Below are positions 20,202-28,441 of a stretch of DNA of 36,565 nt, piece by piece. Position 1 is the first letter of the stretch. Each line of letters begins with the position of its first letter. Source of the stretch: an uncultured Alphaproteobacteria bacterium (GTDB lineage Bacteria > Pseudomonadota > Alphaproteobacteria > HIMB59 > GCA-002718135); NCBI GenBank assembly GCA_902541435.1, contig CACBQR010000010.1:1-36565 (forward strand). Reading direction: 5' to 3'. The translations under genes and the position numbers were made by a program. A model generated the notes under the pieces. It was not told where the DNA came from. It searched no databases and saw only the letters and a list, made by a program, of their open reading frames with translations.

Positions 20202-22178
20202 TTGAATAATTTAAATAATATCAACAATCTAAGACAATTATCAAATTGTATTAGATTTTTATCAATGGATGCAGTGGAAAAAGCAAAATCTGGTCATCCT
20301 GGTATGCCTATGGGTATGGCAGACATCGCAACAATTCTTTATAAAAATCATTTAAAGTTTAACCCGAGTGATCCGGAGTGGATTGATAGAGATAGATTAA
20401 TTATTTCAAATGGTCATGGCTCAATGCTTTTATACTCTTGTTTGTATCTAACAGGATATAAAGACATTGACATAAATCAAATTAAAAATTTTAGACAATT
20501 ACATAATAAAACTGCAGGTCACCCAGAATACGGAAGTGCAAAAGGAATAGAAACAACTACTGGGCCTTTGTCTCAAGGTTTAGCAAATGCAGTTGGAATG
20601 GCGCTAGCGGAAAAAAAATTATCAAATAATTATGGAAAAGAATTATTCGATCATTACACTTATGTTTTTGCTGGAGATGGATGCTTAATGGAAGGTTTAA
20701 GTCATGAAGCGTGTAGTCTCGCAGGACATTTAAAATTGAATAAGCTTATTATGTTTTTTGATAATAATTCTATTTCCATAGATGGATCAACAGATCTTTC
20801 AGTTTCAGACAATGTGAAAAAAAGATTTGAAGCTTATAATTGGAATATAATTGAAATAGATGGTCATAAATATGAGGAAATTGATCGAGCTATAATTCAA
20901 GCAAAAAAAAATGATGCTCCAACAATTATATCTAGTAAAACTAAAATTGGTTTTGGCTCTCCAAACAAAGAGGGTTCAGCTTCATCACATGGTTCACCTC
21001 TTGGTGAAGATGAAATTAGTTTAACAAGAGAAAAATTAGAATGGAATTATTCGCCGTTTGAAATTCCAGATGATTTATTACGTGAGTGGAGAAGTTTCTA
21101 TAAAAGAAATGAAGAATCAAGAAATTCATGGTTATCAAAAAACAAAGAATTAATTGAAAGTAAAGATTTTAAAAATAGTTTTTATCAAAAAATTGATCAT
21201 CAAATTCCAGAAAAACTTAGTGAATTAAAATCTGAGCATTTTAATGACAAAACAAATTGTGCTTCAAGAAAATCGAGTGAGCTAACGCTAAATTTAATTT
21301 CAAACTATCAAAAAAATCTTATTGGTGGATCTGCTGATCTTACTGGATCAAATAACACTAAGGCAAAAAATATGAATGTAATTACATTTAATAATTTTAA
21401 TGGAAATTATATTCATTACGGCATCAGAGAACATGGAATGGCTGGAGTAATGAATGGCATTGCTTTACATAAAGGTTTAATTCCATATGGAGGAACGTTT
21501 TTGGTATTTACCGATTATTGCAGACCTTCAATTAGGTTATCAGCTATTATGAATATACCAGTTATTTATGTAATGACGCATGACTCAATAGGATTAGGAG
21601 AAGATGGACCAACCCATCAACCTGTTGAACATCTTGCATCTTTAAGATCTATACCAAATTTAACAGTCATTAGGCCTTGTGATATTATTGAAACTATAGA
21701 AGCATGGGAATGTGCAATCAACAATACTGGACCAACAATCTTAGTTTTAACAAGACAAAATCTACCGATGTTACAAAAAGATAATCGCAAAGAAAATCTT
21801 GTAAATAAAGGTGCTTATAAAATAAGAGATTTTAAAGAATATGATGCAACAATTTTATCTTCTGGTTCTGAAGTTGAGATTGCTTGCTCTGCATCAAATA
21901 AACTTTTTGAAAATAATAATTTAAAGATAAGAGTTGTAAGCATGTCTTCATTTGAATTGTTTGAGAAAAATGATGATGGTTATAAAAATGAAATTTTAGG
22001 AAATAAACCTATTTTTGCTATTGAGGCTGGAGTAATAAATGGTTGGGAAAAATATATTAAAAATGAAAATTTTGTTGGCATGTCAACTTTTGGTGAAAGT
22101 GGTCCATACAAAGATTTGTATAAGCACTTTAAGATAACAGATGATTACTTAATTGAAAAAATAATTAAAACTTTATAA
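20202..22178 (+). CDS. tkt: Transketolase
   Basis: Transketolase moves two-carbon units between sugar phosphates in the non-oxidative pentose phosphate pathway using thiamine diphosphate. The 658-aa protein shows all expected blocks: SGHPGMPMGMADIA (30-43), SNGHGSMLLY, GPLSQGLANAVGMA, the ThDP/Mg motif from GDGCLMEG (158) to FFDNNSISIDG, and in the central domain YGIREHGMAGVMNG, VFTDYCRPSIRLSA and THDSIGLGEDGPTHQPVEHL. The start is TTG at 20202, with AAAGG about 8 bases upstream. The first internal ATG (Met22) falls inside the conserved N-terminal helix, so TTG is preferred. gap follows after 11 bases. Confidence 0.96.
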   Translation: MNNLNNINNLRQLSNCIRFLSMDAVEKAKSGHPGMPMGMADIATILYKNHLKFNPSDPEWIDRDRLIISNGHGSMLLYSCLYLTGYKDIDINQIKNFRQLHNKTAGHPEYGSAKGIETTTGPLSQGLANAVGMALAEKKLSNNYGKELFDHYTYVFAGDGCLMEGLSHEACSLAGHLKLNKLIMFFDNNSISIDGSTDLSVSDNVKKRFEAYNWNIIEIDGHKYEEIDRAIIQAKKNDAPTIISSKTKIGFGSPNKEGSASSHGSPLGEDEISLTREKLEWNYSPFEIPDDLLREWRSFYKRNEESRNSWLSKNKELIESKDFKNSFYQKIDHQIPEKLSELKSEHFNDKTNCASRKSSELTLNLISNYQKNLIGGSADLTGSNNTKAKNMNVITFNNFNGNYIHYGIREHGMAGVMNGIALHKGLIPYGGTFLVFTDYCRPSIRLSAIMNIPVIYVMTHDSIGLGEDGPTHQPVEHLASLRSIPNLTVIRPCDIIETIEAWECAINNTGPTILVLTRQNLPMLQKDNRKENLVNKGAYKIRDFKEYDATILSSGSEVEIACSASNKLFENNNLKIRVVSMSSFELFEKNDDGYKNEILGNKPIFAIEAGVINGWEKYIKNENFVGMSTFGESGPYKDLYKHFKITDDYLIEKIIKTL

Positions 22179-22189
22179 AAAGGAGAAAT

Positions 22190-23194
22190 ATGAAAGTTGC
22201 AATAAATGGATTTGGAAGAATTGGAAAACTTGTTTTTAGAGCTTTATTAGAAAAAAATCCTAAAGATATTAATATTGTAGCTATTAATGAACTAGGAAGT
22301 GTTGAGAGCAGTGCTCACTTACTTAAATATGACAGTGTTCACGGTATTCTTGAAGATGAGATTAGTTCAATCAAAAATGGATTAAAAATTGGTAAACATA
22401 AAATTAATTTTTATTCCGAAAGAGATCCAAATAACCTTCCCTGGAAATCACTCAATGTAGATGTTGTTCTTGAATGTAGTGGTGTTTTTACTTCAAAAGA
22501 AAAGGCGATTTCTCATTTAAATGCAGGAGCTAAAAAAGTTATTATTTCAGCACCAGCTTCAAATGTAGATGCCACAATTGTTCAAGGTGTAAATAACGAT
22601 ACCATTAAAAAAAATCATAACGTAATTTCAAACGGATCTTGTACTACTAACTGTCTTGCTCCTCTAGCTATGGTTCTTGATGAAAAATTAGGAATTGAAA
22701 GTGGTTTCATGACAACAATTCATAGTTACACGGGTGATCAAAGAACTGTTGATCAAACCCATTCTGACTTTAGAAGAGCAAGGGCTGCAGCTGAGTCAAT
22801 GATTCCAACTTCTACAGGAGCAGCAAAGGCTTTGAGTCTAGTCTTACCAAAATTAAAAGGTAAACTAGATGGAACAGCTATTCGAGTACCTACTCCTAAT
22901 GTCTCACTTATAGATCTTACATTTGTAAGTAAGAAAAAAACTAGCCCAGAAAAAATTAATTCTATAATTCTTCAAGCTTCAAAAACTAAAAAATTAAATG
23001 GAATACTAACAACAAACTCATTACCTCTAGTTTCAATTGATTTTAATCATAATTCAAGCAGTTCTGTATTTGATATGAGTCAAACACAAGTTGTAAAAGA
23101 TAAATTCTGCAGAGTTTTATCTTGGTATGATAATGAATGGGGCTTCTCAAATAGAATGGTAGACACTATGGTTAATCTTAAAAAATTTATTTAG
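22190..23194 (+). CDS. gap: Glyceraldehyde-3-phosphate dehydrogenase (alphaproteobacterial, Epd-like type)
   Basis: The 334-aa protein has the Rossmann start INGFGRIGKL (5-14), the catalytic SNGSCTTNCLAP (Cys151) and the base His178 in TTIHSYTGDQ. The C-terminus has WYDNEWGFSNRMVD. Several segments (AINELGSVESSAHLLKYDSVHG, PLVSIDFNHNSSSSVFD) are of the type shared by alphaproteobacterial Gap and E. coli erythrose-4-phosphate dehydrogenase, so an E4P role cannot be excluded. A strong AAAAGGAGAA Shine-Dalgarno precedes the ATG. Unlike many tkt-gap-pgk operons, no pgk follows. The stop overlaps the next GTG by one base. Confidence 0.92.
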   Translation: MKVAINGFGRIGKLVFRALLEKNPKDINIVAINELGSVESSAHLLKYDSVHGILEDEISSIKNGLKIGKHKINFYSERDPNNLPWKSLNVDVVLECSGVFTSKEKAISHLNAGAKKVIISAPASNVDATIVQGVNNDTIKKNHNVISNGSCTTNCLAPLAMVLDEKLGIESGFMTTIHSYTGDQRTVDQTHSDFRRARAAAESMIPTSTGAAKALSLVLPKLKGKLDGTAIRVPTPNVSLIDLTFVSKKKTSPEKINSIILQASKTKKLNGILTTNSLPLVSIDFNHNSSSSVFDMSQTQVVKDKFCRVLSWYDNEWGFSNRMVDTMVNLKKFI

Positions 23195-23592
23195 TGCCTA
23201 AAAAAATTTGTTTTGCAGTATCGACAGTAATACAAATTGAAAATTTAATAGAATTTCGAAAATCAAAGTTCAAAACTTCGATCATATTTATAAAATATTT
23301 TTTAATTAAAGGTTTTGGAATAGAGTGGCTTAGAACGTTAATAAAAAATATTAAAAATAAATATAAGACACACAATATTAAGTTTTTTATCGACTCAGGC
23401 TATGATCAAGGTCTTAGTATATTATTAACTCACGAAAATATTGATTATCTAAAATTAAAAAATAATAAAATCATCTTAAATAAAATCAATCAAATTGCTA
23501 AAAAAAATAAGGTTTTATTAAATCCAACTTTTGATGTAGTAGATCTTACGAAAATTAAAAATATACAAAAAAAACTTAAGATAAAACTATGA
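23194..23592 (+). CDS. Unrecognised 132-aa basic protein in the tkt-gap-efp operon
   Basis: I do not recognise this family. The protein is short, Lys- and Ile-rich and strongly basic. It contains a possible alpha/beta layout: FKTSIIFIKYFLI, WLRTLIKNIKNKY, KFFIDSGYDQGLSILLTHENIDYLKL and KKNKVLLNPTFDVVDLTKI. The FIDSGYDQGLSILL segment followed by a hydrophobic strand is the most conserved-looking part. There is no signal peptide. The GTG at 23194 overlaps the gap stop and the TGA overlaps the efp ATG by 4 bases. That tight coupling on both sides, with an opposite-strand frame that lacks gene features, argues the frame is translated. Its slot is where pgk, fba or thiE lie in some relatives; no motif of those enzymes is present. 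Confidence 0.6.
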   Translation: MPKKICFAVSTVIQIENLIEFRKSKFKTSIIFIKYFLIKGFGIEWLRTLIKNIKNKYKTHNIKFFIDSGYDQGLSILLTHENIDYLKLKNNKIILNKINQIAKKNKVLLNPTFDVVDLTKIKNIQKKLKIKL

Positions 23593-24158
23593 AAATAGAT
23601 GGAAATGAAATTAAAGTCGGAAATATTTTAGAAATTAACAACAAACTTTGGAAAGTTTTGAAAACCCAGCATACTCAACCAGGAAAGGGTGGTGCCTACT
23701 TGCAAGCTGAACTTAAAGAAATAAGAGAAGGTACTAAAATGAATAGTAGGTTTAGATCATCAGAAACAGTAGAAAGAGCTATTCTTGATGAAAAAGAATT
23801 TCAATATCTTTACGATGATAATAATAATTTTATATTCATGGATAAACAAACTTATGAACAAATAGAACTTGGCTCAGACATATTAACTGAGGATCAATCA
23901 AAATTTTTAGTTGAGAATAGTAATGTTATTATTAATTTCTATAATGAAAAACCGGTCGGAATTGACTTGCCTGATACTGTAGAATTAACTGTTATAGAAA
24001 CTGAAGGTGTTGTAAAAGGTCAAACAGCTGCTTCATCATATAAACCAGCTACTTTAGAAAAGAATATTAAAACATCTGTACCACAATTTATTGCAATTAA
24101 TGATAAAATAGTAATAAGTACAATTGACGGTAGTTATATCGAAAAATCAAAAAATTAA
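23589..24158 (+). CDS. efp: Translation elongation factor P
   Basis: EF-P relieves ribosome stalling at polyproline stretches. The 189-aa protein has normal length: the N-terminal KOW-like domain contains the tip loop HTQPGKGGAY with Lys33 (equivalent to the modified Lys34 in E. coli), followed by two OB domains ending in the EF-P signature KGQTAASSYKPATLE. Lys at the tip implies EpmA-type lysylation in principle, but no epmA or epmB is in the window. It overlaps the upstream 132-aa gene by 4 bases and the downstream phosphatase by one. Confidence 0.97.
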   Translation: MKIDGNEIKVGNILEINNKLWKVLKTQHTQPGKGGAYLQAELKEIREGTKMNSRFRSSETVERAILDEKEFQYLYDDNNNFIFMDKQTYEQIELGSDILTEDQSKFLVENSNVIINFYNEKPVGIDLPDTVELTVIETEGVVKGQTAASSYKPATLEKNIKTSVPQFIAINDKIVISTIDGSYIEKSKN

Positions 24159-24934
24159 TGCAGCCTGCTGTTATTAATATCTTTGAAAAGGCAGTAAAAA
24201 AAGCTGGTAAAATATTATTAAGAGATTTTGGAGAATTAGAAAATTTACAAATACAATCTAAATCAGTTGGGGATTTTGTAACAAATGCAGATATTAAAAT
24301 AGAAAAAACACTTTTAGAAACTCTAAAATATTATTATCCAGATTATACTTACATAACTGAAGAAACTGGTGAAATAAAGGGTGATGAAAACACCATTATT
24401 ATTGATCCCATTGATGGAACATCTAATTTTATTCATGGAATACCTCATGTTGGAATAATTGTTGCCAAAATGACAAATGATGAAATCACAGACGGTGTGA
24501 TTTATAATCCAATTTTAAACGAATTTTTTTGGAGTTCTAAGGGTAAAGGTTCGTGGTGTAATAATAGTAGACTTAGAGTCTCTAACAGACAAATTTTTTC
24601 AGATTGCTTGATCGGCACTGGTCTTCCGTTTGGAGAAAGAATTTATAAAAACTATTTAAGTGAGATTGATGAAATCCTAAAATCATCTGCAGGAATAAGA
24701 AGACTCGGTTCTGCAGGCCTTGATCTTGCTTATGTTGCCTCTGGTAAATTAGATGGTTTTTGGGAAAAAGATCTAAATTTATGGGATGTTTCAACGGGCA
24801 TTCTTTTAGTTAAAGAAGCTGGGGGGAAAATTTCTAAAATAGATGGAAATGCATGGGAAATAAATTCTCGTGATTTAGTTGCTTCAAATAATAAAATTCA
24901 TAATGAATTAGTTAAAAAACTTACTTTACTTTGA
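24158..24934 (+). CDS. suhB: Inositol-monophosphatase-family phosphatase (SuhB-like)
   Basis: The 258-aa protein carries the Mg-dependent sugar phosphatase signatures: the metal ligand Glu in ITEETGEIKG (Glu68/69), DPIDGTSNFIHGIPH (83-97), RRLGSAGLDLAYVASGKLDGFWE and LNLWDVSTGILLVKEAGG. Members hydrolyse myo-inositol-1-phosphate or related phosphates; E. coli SuhB also acts in rRNA antitermination. Which role holds here cannot be told. efp-suhB adjacency is common in alphaproteobacteria. Its ATG overlaps the efp stop by one base. Confidence 0.9.
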   Translation: MQPAVINIFEKAVKKAGKILLRDFGELENLQIQSKSVGDFVTNADIKIEKTLLETLKYYYPDYTYITEETGEIKGDENTIIIDPIDGTSNFIHGIPHVGIIVAKMTNDEITDGVIYNPILNEFFWSSKGKGSWCNNSRLRVSNRQIFSDCLIGTGLPFGERIYKNYLSEIDEILKSSAGIRRLGSAGLDLAYVASGKLDGFWEKDLNLWDVSTGILLVKEAGGKISKIDGNAWEINSRDLVASNNKIHNELVKKLTLL

Positions 24935-24958
24935 AATCTATATAAATATAAGACAGGC

Positions 24959-25186
24959 ATGAAAAAAGATATACATCCTAAATATCATGAAATAAACGTT
25001 ATTATGACTGATGGATCTACTTTTAAAACTAGATCTACTTGGGGTAAAGAAGGTGATACTCTTAAATTAGAAATTGATTCTAAATCTCACCCAGCATGGA
25101 CCGGTGGTAAGGCTGGCCTTAATGAATCTGAAGGACAGGTAGCTAGATTCCAAAAAAGATTTAAAGGTCTTAAAATTAATAAATAA
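24959..25186 (+). CDS. rpmE: 50S ribosomal protein L31
   Basis: The 75-aa protein starts with [19 protein letters not shown] and has [15 protein letters not shown] and [11 protein letters not shown], the L31 pattern. It lacks the four cysteines of zinc-binding L31, fitting the C-minus alphaproteobacterial type. ACAGG lies just before the ATG. The TAA stop abuts the stop codon of the convergent DUF1192 gene with no base between them. Confidence 0.95.
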   Translation: MKKDIHPKYHEINVIMTDGSTFKTRSTWGKEGDTLKLEIDSKSHPAWTGGKAGLNESEGQVARFQKRFKGLKINK

Positions 25187-25375
25187 TTATTTAAAAAACT
25201 TTTCAGCATTAAGTTTTAAATTTTCCTTCTTTTTTATCTCATCTTGAACTCTTAGTATTTCAGTTTGAAGTTCAGAAATATAATTTTGCAAATCCTCGAC
25301 ACTGAAATCATCCAAATTTAATATTTTAACCGTCTTTTGTTTTTCATCAACTTCAAAAAAATCTGTCATAGTCAT
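25187..25375 (-). CDS. DUF1192 family small protein
   Basis: The 62-aa protein has a polar N-terminus, a conserved NLDDFSVEDLQNYISELQTEILRVQDEI stretch (about 20-47) and ends in FFK. This matches the alphaproteobacterial DUF1192 pattern (L-SVEEL--RI--LE-EI-R---EI). Function is unknown; the heptad spacing suggests a short coiled coil. Two ATGs (25375 and 25369) are possible starts. It is divergent from the DUF1013/trcR gene across 44 bases, and DUF1192 and DUF1013 neighbour each other in several alphaproteobacteria. Confidence 0.8.
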   Translation of the reverse strand: MTMTDFFEVDEKQKTVKILNLDDFSVEDLQNYISELQTEILRVQDEIKKKENLKLNAEKFFK

Positions 25376-25378
25376 ATT

Positions 25379-25410
25379 TTGTTATATATTATTTTTTGAT
25401 TATATTATAT
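25379..25410 (+). promoter_or_regulatory. Candidate sigma-70-like promoter for trcR, nearly leaderless
   Basis: TTGTTA (25379-25384), a 16-base spacer and TATATT (25401-25406, inside TATATTATAT) give a reasonable sigma-70-type pair. Initiation about 7 bases downstream of the -10 would fall around 25413, only some 7 bases before the ATG at 25420. No Shine-Dalgarno is visible, so the transcript may be close to leaderless. Confidence 0.35.
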
Positions 25411-25419
25411 GAGCCAATT

Positions 25420-25962
25420 ATGAAATATCCTTTAATGCCTAAAGCAACAGCGATATGGTTAGTTGAAAATACAGCTTTAACGTTTGATCAAATAGCTGAA
25501 TTCTGTGGATTACATGAATTAGAGGTTCAAGGAATAGCTGATGGAGAAGTTGCTGTCGGTATGAGAGGTTATGATCCAATTGATAATAATCAATTAACAA
25601 AAGAAGAAATTGAAAGATGTGAAAAAGATAATGTAGCTCGTTTGAGTCTTATTAAGTCTGATGTAATTGAAGATTTACCACCAAGAAAAAAAGATTCTAA
25701 ATATACACCTCTTTCTTTAAGACAAGAAAAGCCATATGCTATTTTGTGGCTTATAAAAAGATATCCAACTGAATTAAGTAGTTCTCAAATTGCAAAACTT
25801 ACCGGTTCAACAAAAAATACAGTAGAGGCTATAAGAAATGGTACATACAGAGAAGCAGTTCTTGAGGCAAAGAGTCCAATGGATGTTGGTTTATGTACTT
25901 ATAAGGATCTCGAAAGAACTTTAAATAGAACTAGAACAAAAAAAGTAGATCAAGAAAATTAA
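25420..25962 (+). CDS. trcR: DUF1013 protein, cell-cycle transcriptional regulator TrcR family
   Basis: The 180-aa protein begins MKYPLMPKATAIWLVENTALTFDQIAEFCGLHELEVQGIADGEV, almost invariant across alphaproteobacterial DUF1013 proteins, now often named TrcR. Two helix-turn-helix-like segments are visible: LTFDQIAEFCGLHELEVQGIA (about 19-39) and LSSSQIAKLTGSTKNTVEAIRNG. DNA or RNA polymerase association is implied by family naming, not by this sequence. The frame is open back to a TTG at 25396, but the family start and the promoter-like sequence there favour the ATG at 25420. It overlaps convergent DUF2878 by 4 bases. Confidence 0.88.
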   Translation: MKYPLMPKATAIWLVENTALTFDQIAEFCGLHELEVQGIADGEVAVGMRGYDPIDNNQLTKEEIERCEKDNVARLSLIKSDVIEDLPPRKKDSKYTPLSLRQEKPYAILWLIKRYPTELSSSQIAKLTGSTKNTVEAIRNGTYREAVLEAKSPMDVGLCTYKDLERTLNRTRTKKVDQEN

Positions 25963-26471
25963 TCATTTTTTATAACGTAATTTAGATAATAGAACATCAA
26001 GATCATCCAAAATAATACCATTGAAATAATAAAAATCTGAAAGTTATATATTTTTATAACTCCGATAGGCTCACCAAGATAATAGGTTAAAGGTCCTAAA
26101 ACTCCACTTAAAATAATTCCTAAAATTTTATAACTTTTAAAAAAAGTAAGAATTTCATCAAAAAGAGTACTAAAACTAAGCCATAAAACAATCATCCATA
26201 ATGGCAGAGTGCCAAATTTAGCAATAGTTTCAAAATCGTAAATTTGGAAATAAACTGATAAAGTATCAAAAAAATATCCTGGAACTGAAATCAAAAGTGA
26301 AATCTTAATAAATTTTTGTTTATTATGATTAAAATAAAAATAAGTTAGTAAAAAAATAATTCCAACCCAAATGCCCAACATAGAATTAGAAAATTTTGTT
26401 TCACCAAATACACATGCTAACCAAGTTAGTTGATAGCCAGTTAAGACTAAAAATACTTGTAGTTTTTGCAT
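25959..26471 (-). CDS. DUF2878 integral membrane protein
   Basis: The 170-aa protein is very hydrophobic, with about five transmembrane segments. The first (LVLTGYQLTWLACVFGE) and a later GVLGPLTYYLGEPIGVI motif fit DUF2878. Genes of this family are repeatedly found with Cfa-like methyltransferases, DUF1365 proteins and FAD-dependent oxidoreductases, as here. It is the last gene of that cluster, 2 bases after the methyltransferase gene. The molecular function is unknown; a role in lipid modification or membrane photoprotection is inferred from context only. Confidence 0.78.
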   Translation of the reverse strand: MQKLQVFLVLTGYQLTWLACVFGETKFSNSMLGIWVGIIFLLTYFYFNHNKQKFIKISLLISVPGYFFDTLSVYFQIYDFETIAKFGTLPLWMIVLWLSFSTLFDEILTFFKSYKILGIILSGVLGPLTYYLGEPIGVIKIYNFQIFIISMVLFWMILMFYYLNYVIKND

Positions 26472-26473
26472 TT

Positions 26474-27667
26474 CTATTTTTGAATTAAGAAATGAGAAAC
26501 ATCGGTTGAACTATTTGCAAAACCTGTTTCACAATAAGATAGATAAAATTCCCACATTCTTTTAAATTTAATATCAAAACCAAACTTAGATAAATCATTC
26601 CAAGATTTTTGAAATTGTTTATTCCACATTTTAAGTGTTTTTGCATAAGAACCACCGAAACTTAGATTTTCAATACATTTTAATCCAACGTGTTTTGCCG
26701 AATATTCAAATTGTTTTTTAGTTGGAAGCATTCCACCTGGAAAAATATATTGTTGAATAAAATCTGGTCTGTTTTGATAATCTTTAGCCTTTTTTTCATC
26801 AATCGTTATGACTTGTAGTGCAGCCATACCGCCATCGTTGAGAGAATTACGAATTGTATCAAAGTAATTATGCCAGTATTTCTTCCCAACTGCTTCAAAC
26901 ATTTCAATTGAAACAATATTTGAATATTTTTTTTTGATATCCCTATAATCTCTGAATATAACTGATACTTTTTCAGACAAACCTTCATTTTGAATTTTTT
27001 CAGAAGCATATTCGTATTGTTCCTTAGAAATAGTTATAGCATCAACTGAACAATTGTAATTTTTCGCTACAAATGATGAAAAACCTCCCCATCCACATCC
27101 AATTTCTAAAGTTTTAGAATTTGAGTCTAATGATAAAGTTTCAGCAATTTTTCTATATTTGTTAAATTGTGCATCCGATAAATTGGTATTCTTATTATCA
27201 AAAAGAGCAGAAGAATAGGTCATGGTTTTATCTAGCCACTTTTCGTAAAAATTATTTCCTAAATCATAATGATATTTAATATTTTTTTTACTCTGTGATT
27301 TTGAATTGTTATTTAAAAAATGCTTTAATTTGGCAAAAGTAGCAAAAAAAAGATTAGTATTTATACTTTGTAAAAAATAACTCTCATTTTTGTGAGAAAG
27401 TAGTAATAAATTAGTTAAATCGGTGCTTGAAAAGTAACCATGCATATAGGCTTCTGCAAAACCTACAGATCCTTTTTTAAAAATTAAATTTAAAAAATTA
27501 TAATTATGAATTTTAATATTTGCAGATATATCCTCCTCTTTTCCGACAAAAACTCTCTCCTCGCCAGTTGGAAATTGAACTGTTAATTTTCCATATCTAA
27601 TTTTAGATAAAAAGTTTACTAATAATTTTTCGACAGTTTTATCAAAATTTGTTTTAAAAAAATTCAT
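26474..27667 (-). CDS. cfa: Cyclopropane-fatty-acyl-phospholipid synthase-like methyltransferase
   Basis: The 397-aa protein has an N-terminal lipid-binding-like domain (about 1-120) and a SAM-dependent domain. The latter carries YHYDLGNNFYEKWLD (132-146) and TMTYSSALF, which are hallmark Cfa/Mma segments, the SAM loop LEIGCGWGGF (187-196) and IEMFEAVGKKYWHNYF. Enzymes of this class methylate double bonds of membrane phospholipid acyl chains. Members encoded beside DUF1365 and FAD oxidoreductase genes may make other modified acyl chains, so cyclopropanation is not certain. It abuts DUF1365 and precedes DUF2878 by 2 bases. Confidence 0.88.
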   Translation of the reverse strand: MNFFKTNFDKTVEKLLVNFLSKIRYGKLTVQFPTGEERVFVGKEEDISANIKIHNYNFLNLIFKKGSVGFAEAYMHGYFSSTDLTNLLLLSHKNESYFLQSINTNLFFATFAKLKHFLNNNSKSQSKKNIKYHYDLGNNFYEKWLDKTMTYSSALFDNKNTNLSDAQFNKYRKIAETLSLDSNSKTLEIGCGWGGFSSFVAKNYNCSVDAITISKEQYEYASEKIQNEGLSEKVSVIFRDYRDIKKKYSNIVSIEMFEAVGKKYWHNYFDTIRNSLNDGGMAALQVITIDEKKAKDYQNRPDFIQQYIFPGGMLPTKKQFEYSAKHVGLKCIENLSFGGSYAKTLKMWNKQFQKSWNDLSKFGFDIKFKRMWEFYLSYCETGFANSSTDVSHFLIQK

Positions 27668-28441
27668 TTAAAAATTACCTTCAAAACTCACTGTATCATT
27701 CGGCTTCTTATTTCGTGCATAATATTTACCACCTTTGTAAATTATTTTTAAAGCCTCATAAAGAATTCCAGCCATTACCTTGAAGCCTAAAAGTGGATTA
27801 TAATATAAAAATTTAAACATATTTTTTGAGTTAAAATCTATAAATTTGCCATGCTGAGAAGCTGTGAGAACTTTTTTATTATTTTTATCATAAAGATCAA
27901 TGTTAATATTTATTTTATCTTTTTGCATTCGATTAAAAAATTTATAATTTGCCTCCATTTCTATGAATGGAGATACATAAAACTGCTTTGCACATTCATG
28001 AGATAATTTAAAATCTTCAAAATTTACATTTCCTTTAAAAATATAGGTATGTTGTTCATTAGTCGTATTTTTGACTTCATAGAAAATAGATATTAATTTT
28101 TTATCATCATAACAATATATAATTGATAAGGGATCAAATACATATCCCAAAATTCTTGGAAAACATAATATCATTATATTAAGATGTTTGTATTTAATAT
28201 TAAATTTAGAGAGGGAATCTTTAACGAATGTCTTTATTGACCTTTTGTCTCTATATCCATGATCTTTTTCATAAATTGAAAAAAGATTAAAAGAGTTTAA
28301 TGAAAAAAGTTTATATTTTTTACTTAATTGATCAAGATTATCCAAATTAATAAAAAGACTTGGTACCTCATATTTCAATGTGTGTTTAAATGGAATAAAT
28401 CTTTTATGAATAATGCTAGATAATAGAATTTGAGAAATCAT
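27668..28441 (-). CDS. DUF1365 family protein
   Basis: The 257-aa protein starts with a short segment matching the DUF1365 opening (IIHKRFIPFKHTLKYEVPSLFINLDNLD). It has LCFPRILGYVFDPLSIIYCYDD, YEVKNTTNEQHTYIF and KQFYVSPFIEMEANYKF, all family hallmarks, and a C-terminal YYNPLLGFKVMAGILYEALKIIYKGGKYY. DUF1365 proteins are nearly always linked to FAD oxidoreductase and Cfa-like genes; their biochemical role is not established. It overlaps the oxidoreductase stop by 4 bases and abuts the methyltransferase start. Confidence 0.9.
   Translation of the reverse strand: MISQILLSSIIHKRFIPFKHTLKYEVPSLFINLDNLDQLSKKYKLFSLNSFNLFSIYEKDHGYRDKRSIKTFVKDSLSKFNIKYKHLNIMILCFPRILGYVFDPLSIIYCYDDKKLISIFYEVKNTTNEQHTYIFKGNVNFEDFKLSHECAKQFYVSPFIEMEANYKFFNRMQKDKININIDLYDKNNKKVLTASQHGKFIDFNSKNMFKFLYYNPLLGFKVMAGILYEALKIIYKGGKYYARNKKPNDTVSFEGNF

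Noticed and set aside
23187-23375. Minus-strand frame opposite the start of the 132-aa gene
   Set aside because: The hydrophobic stretch looks membrane-like, but it runs against the tightly coupled gap-132aa-efp genes and overlaps the gap stop; the plus-strand frame is better supported.
25396-25419. Upstream TTG start for the DUF1013/trcR gene
   Set aside because: The extra eight residues are not in the family and fall within the promoter-like -10 region; ATG 25420 gives the invariant N-terminus.
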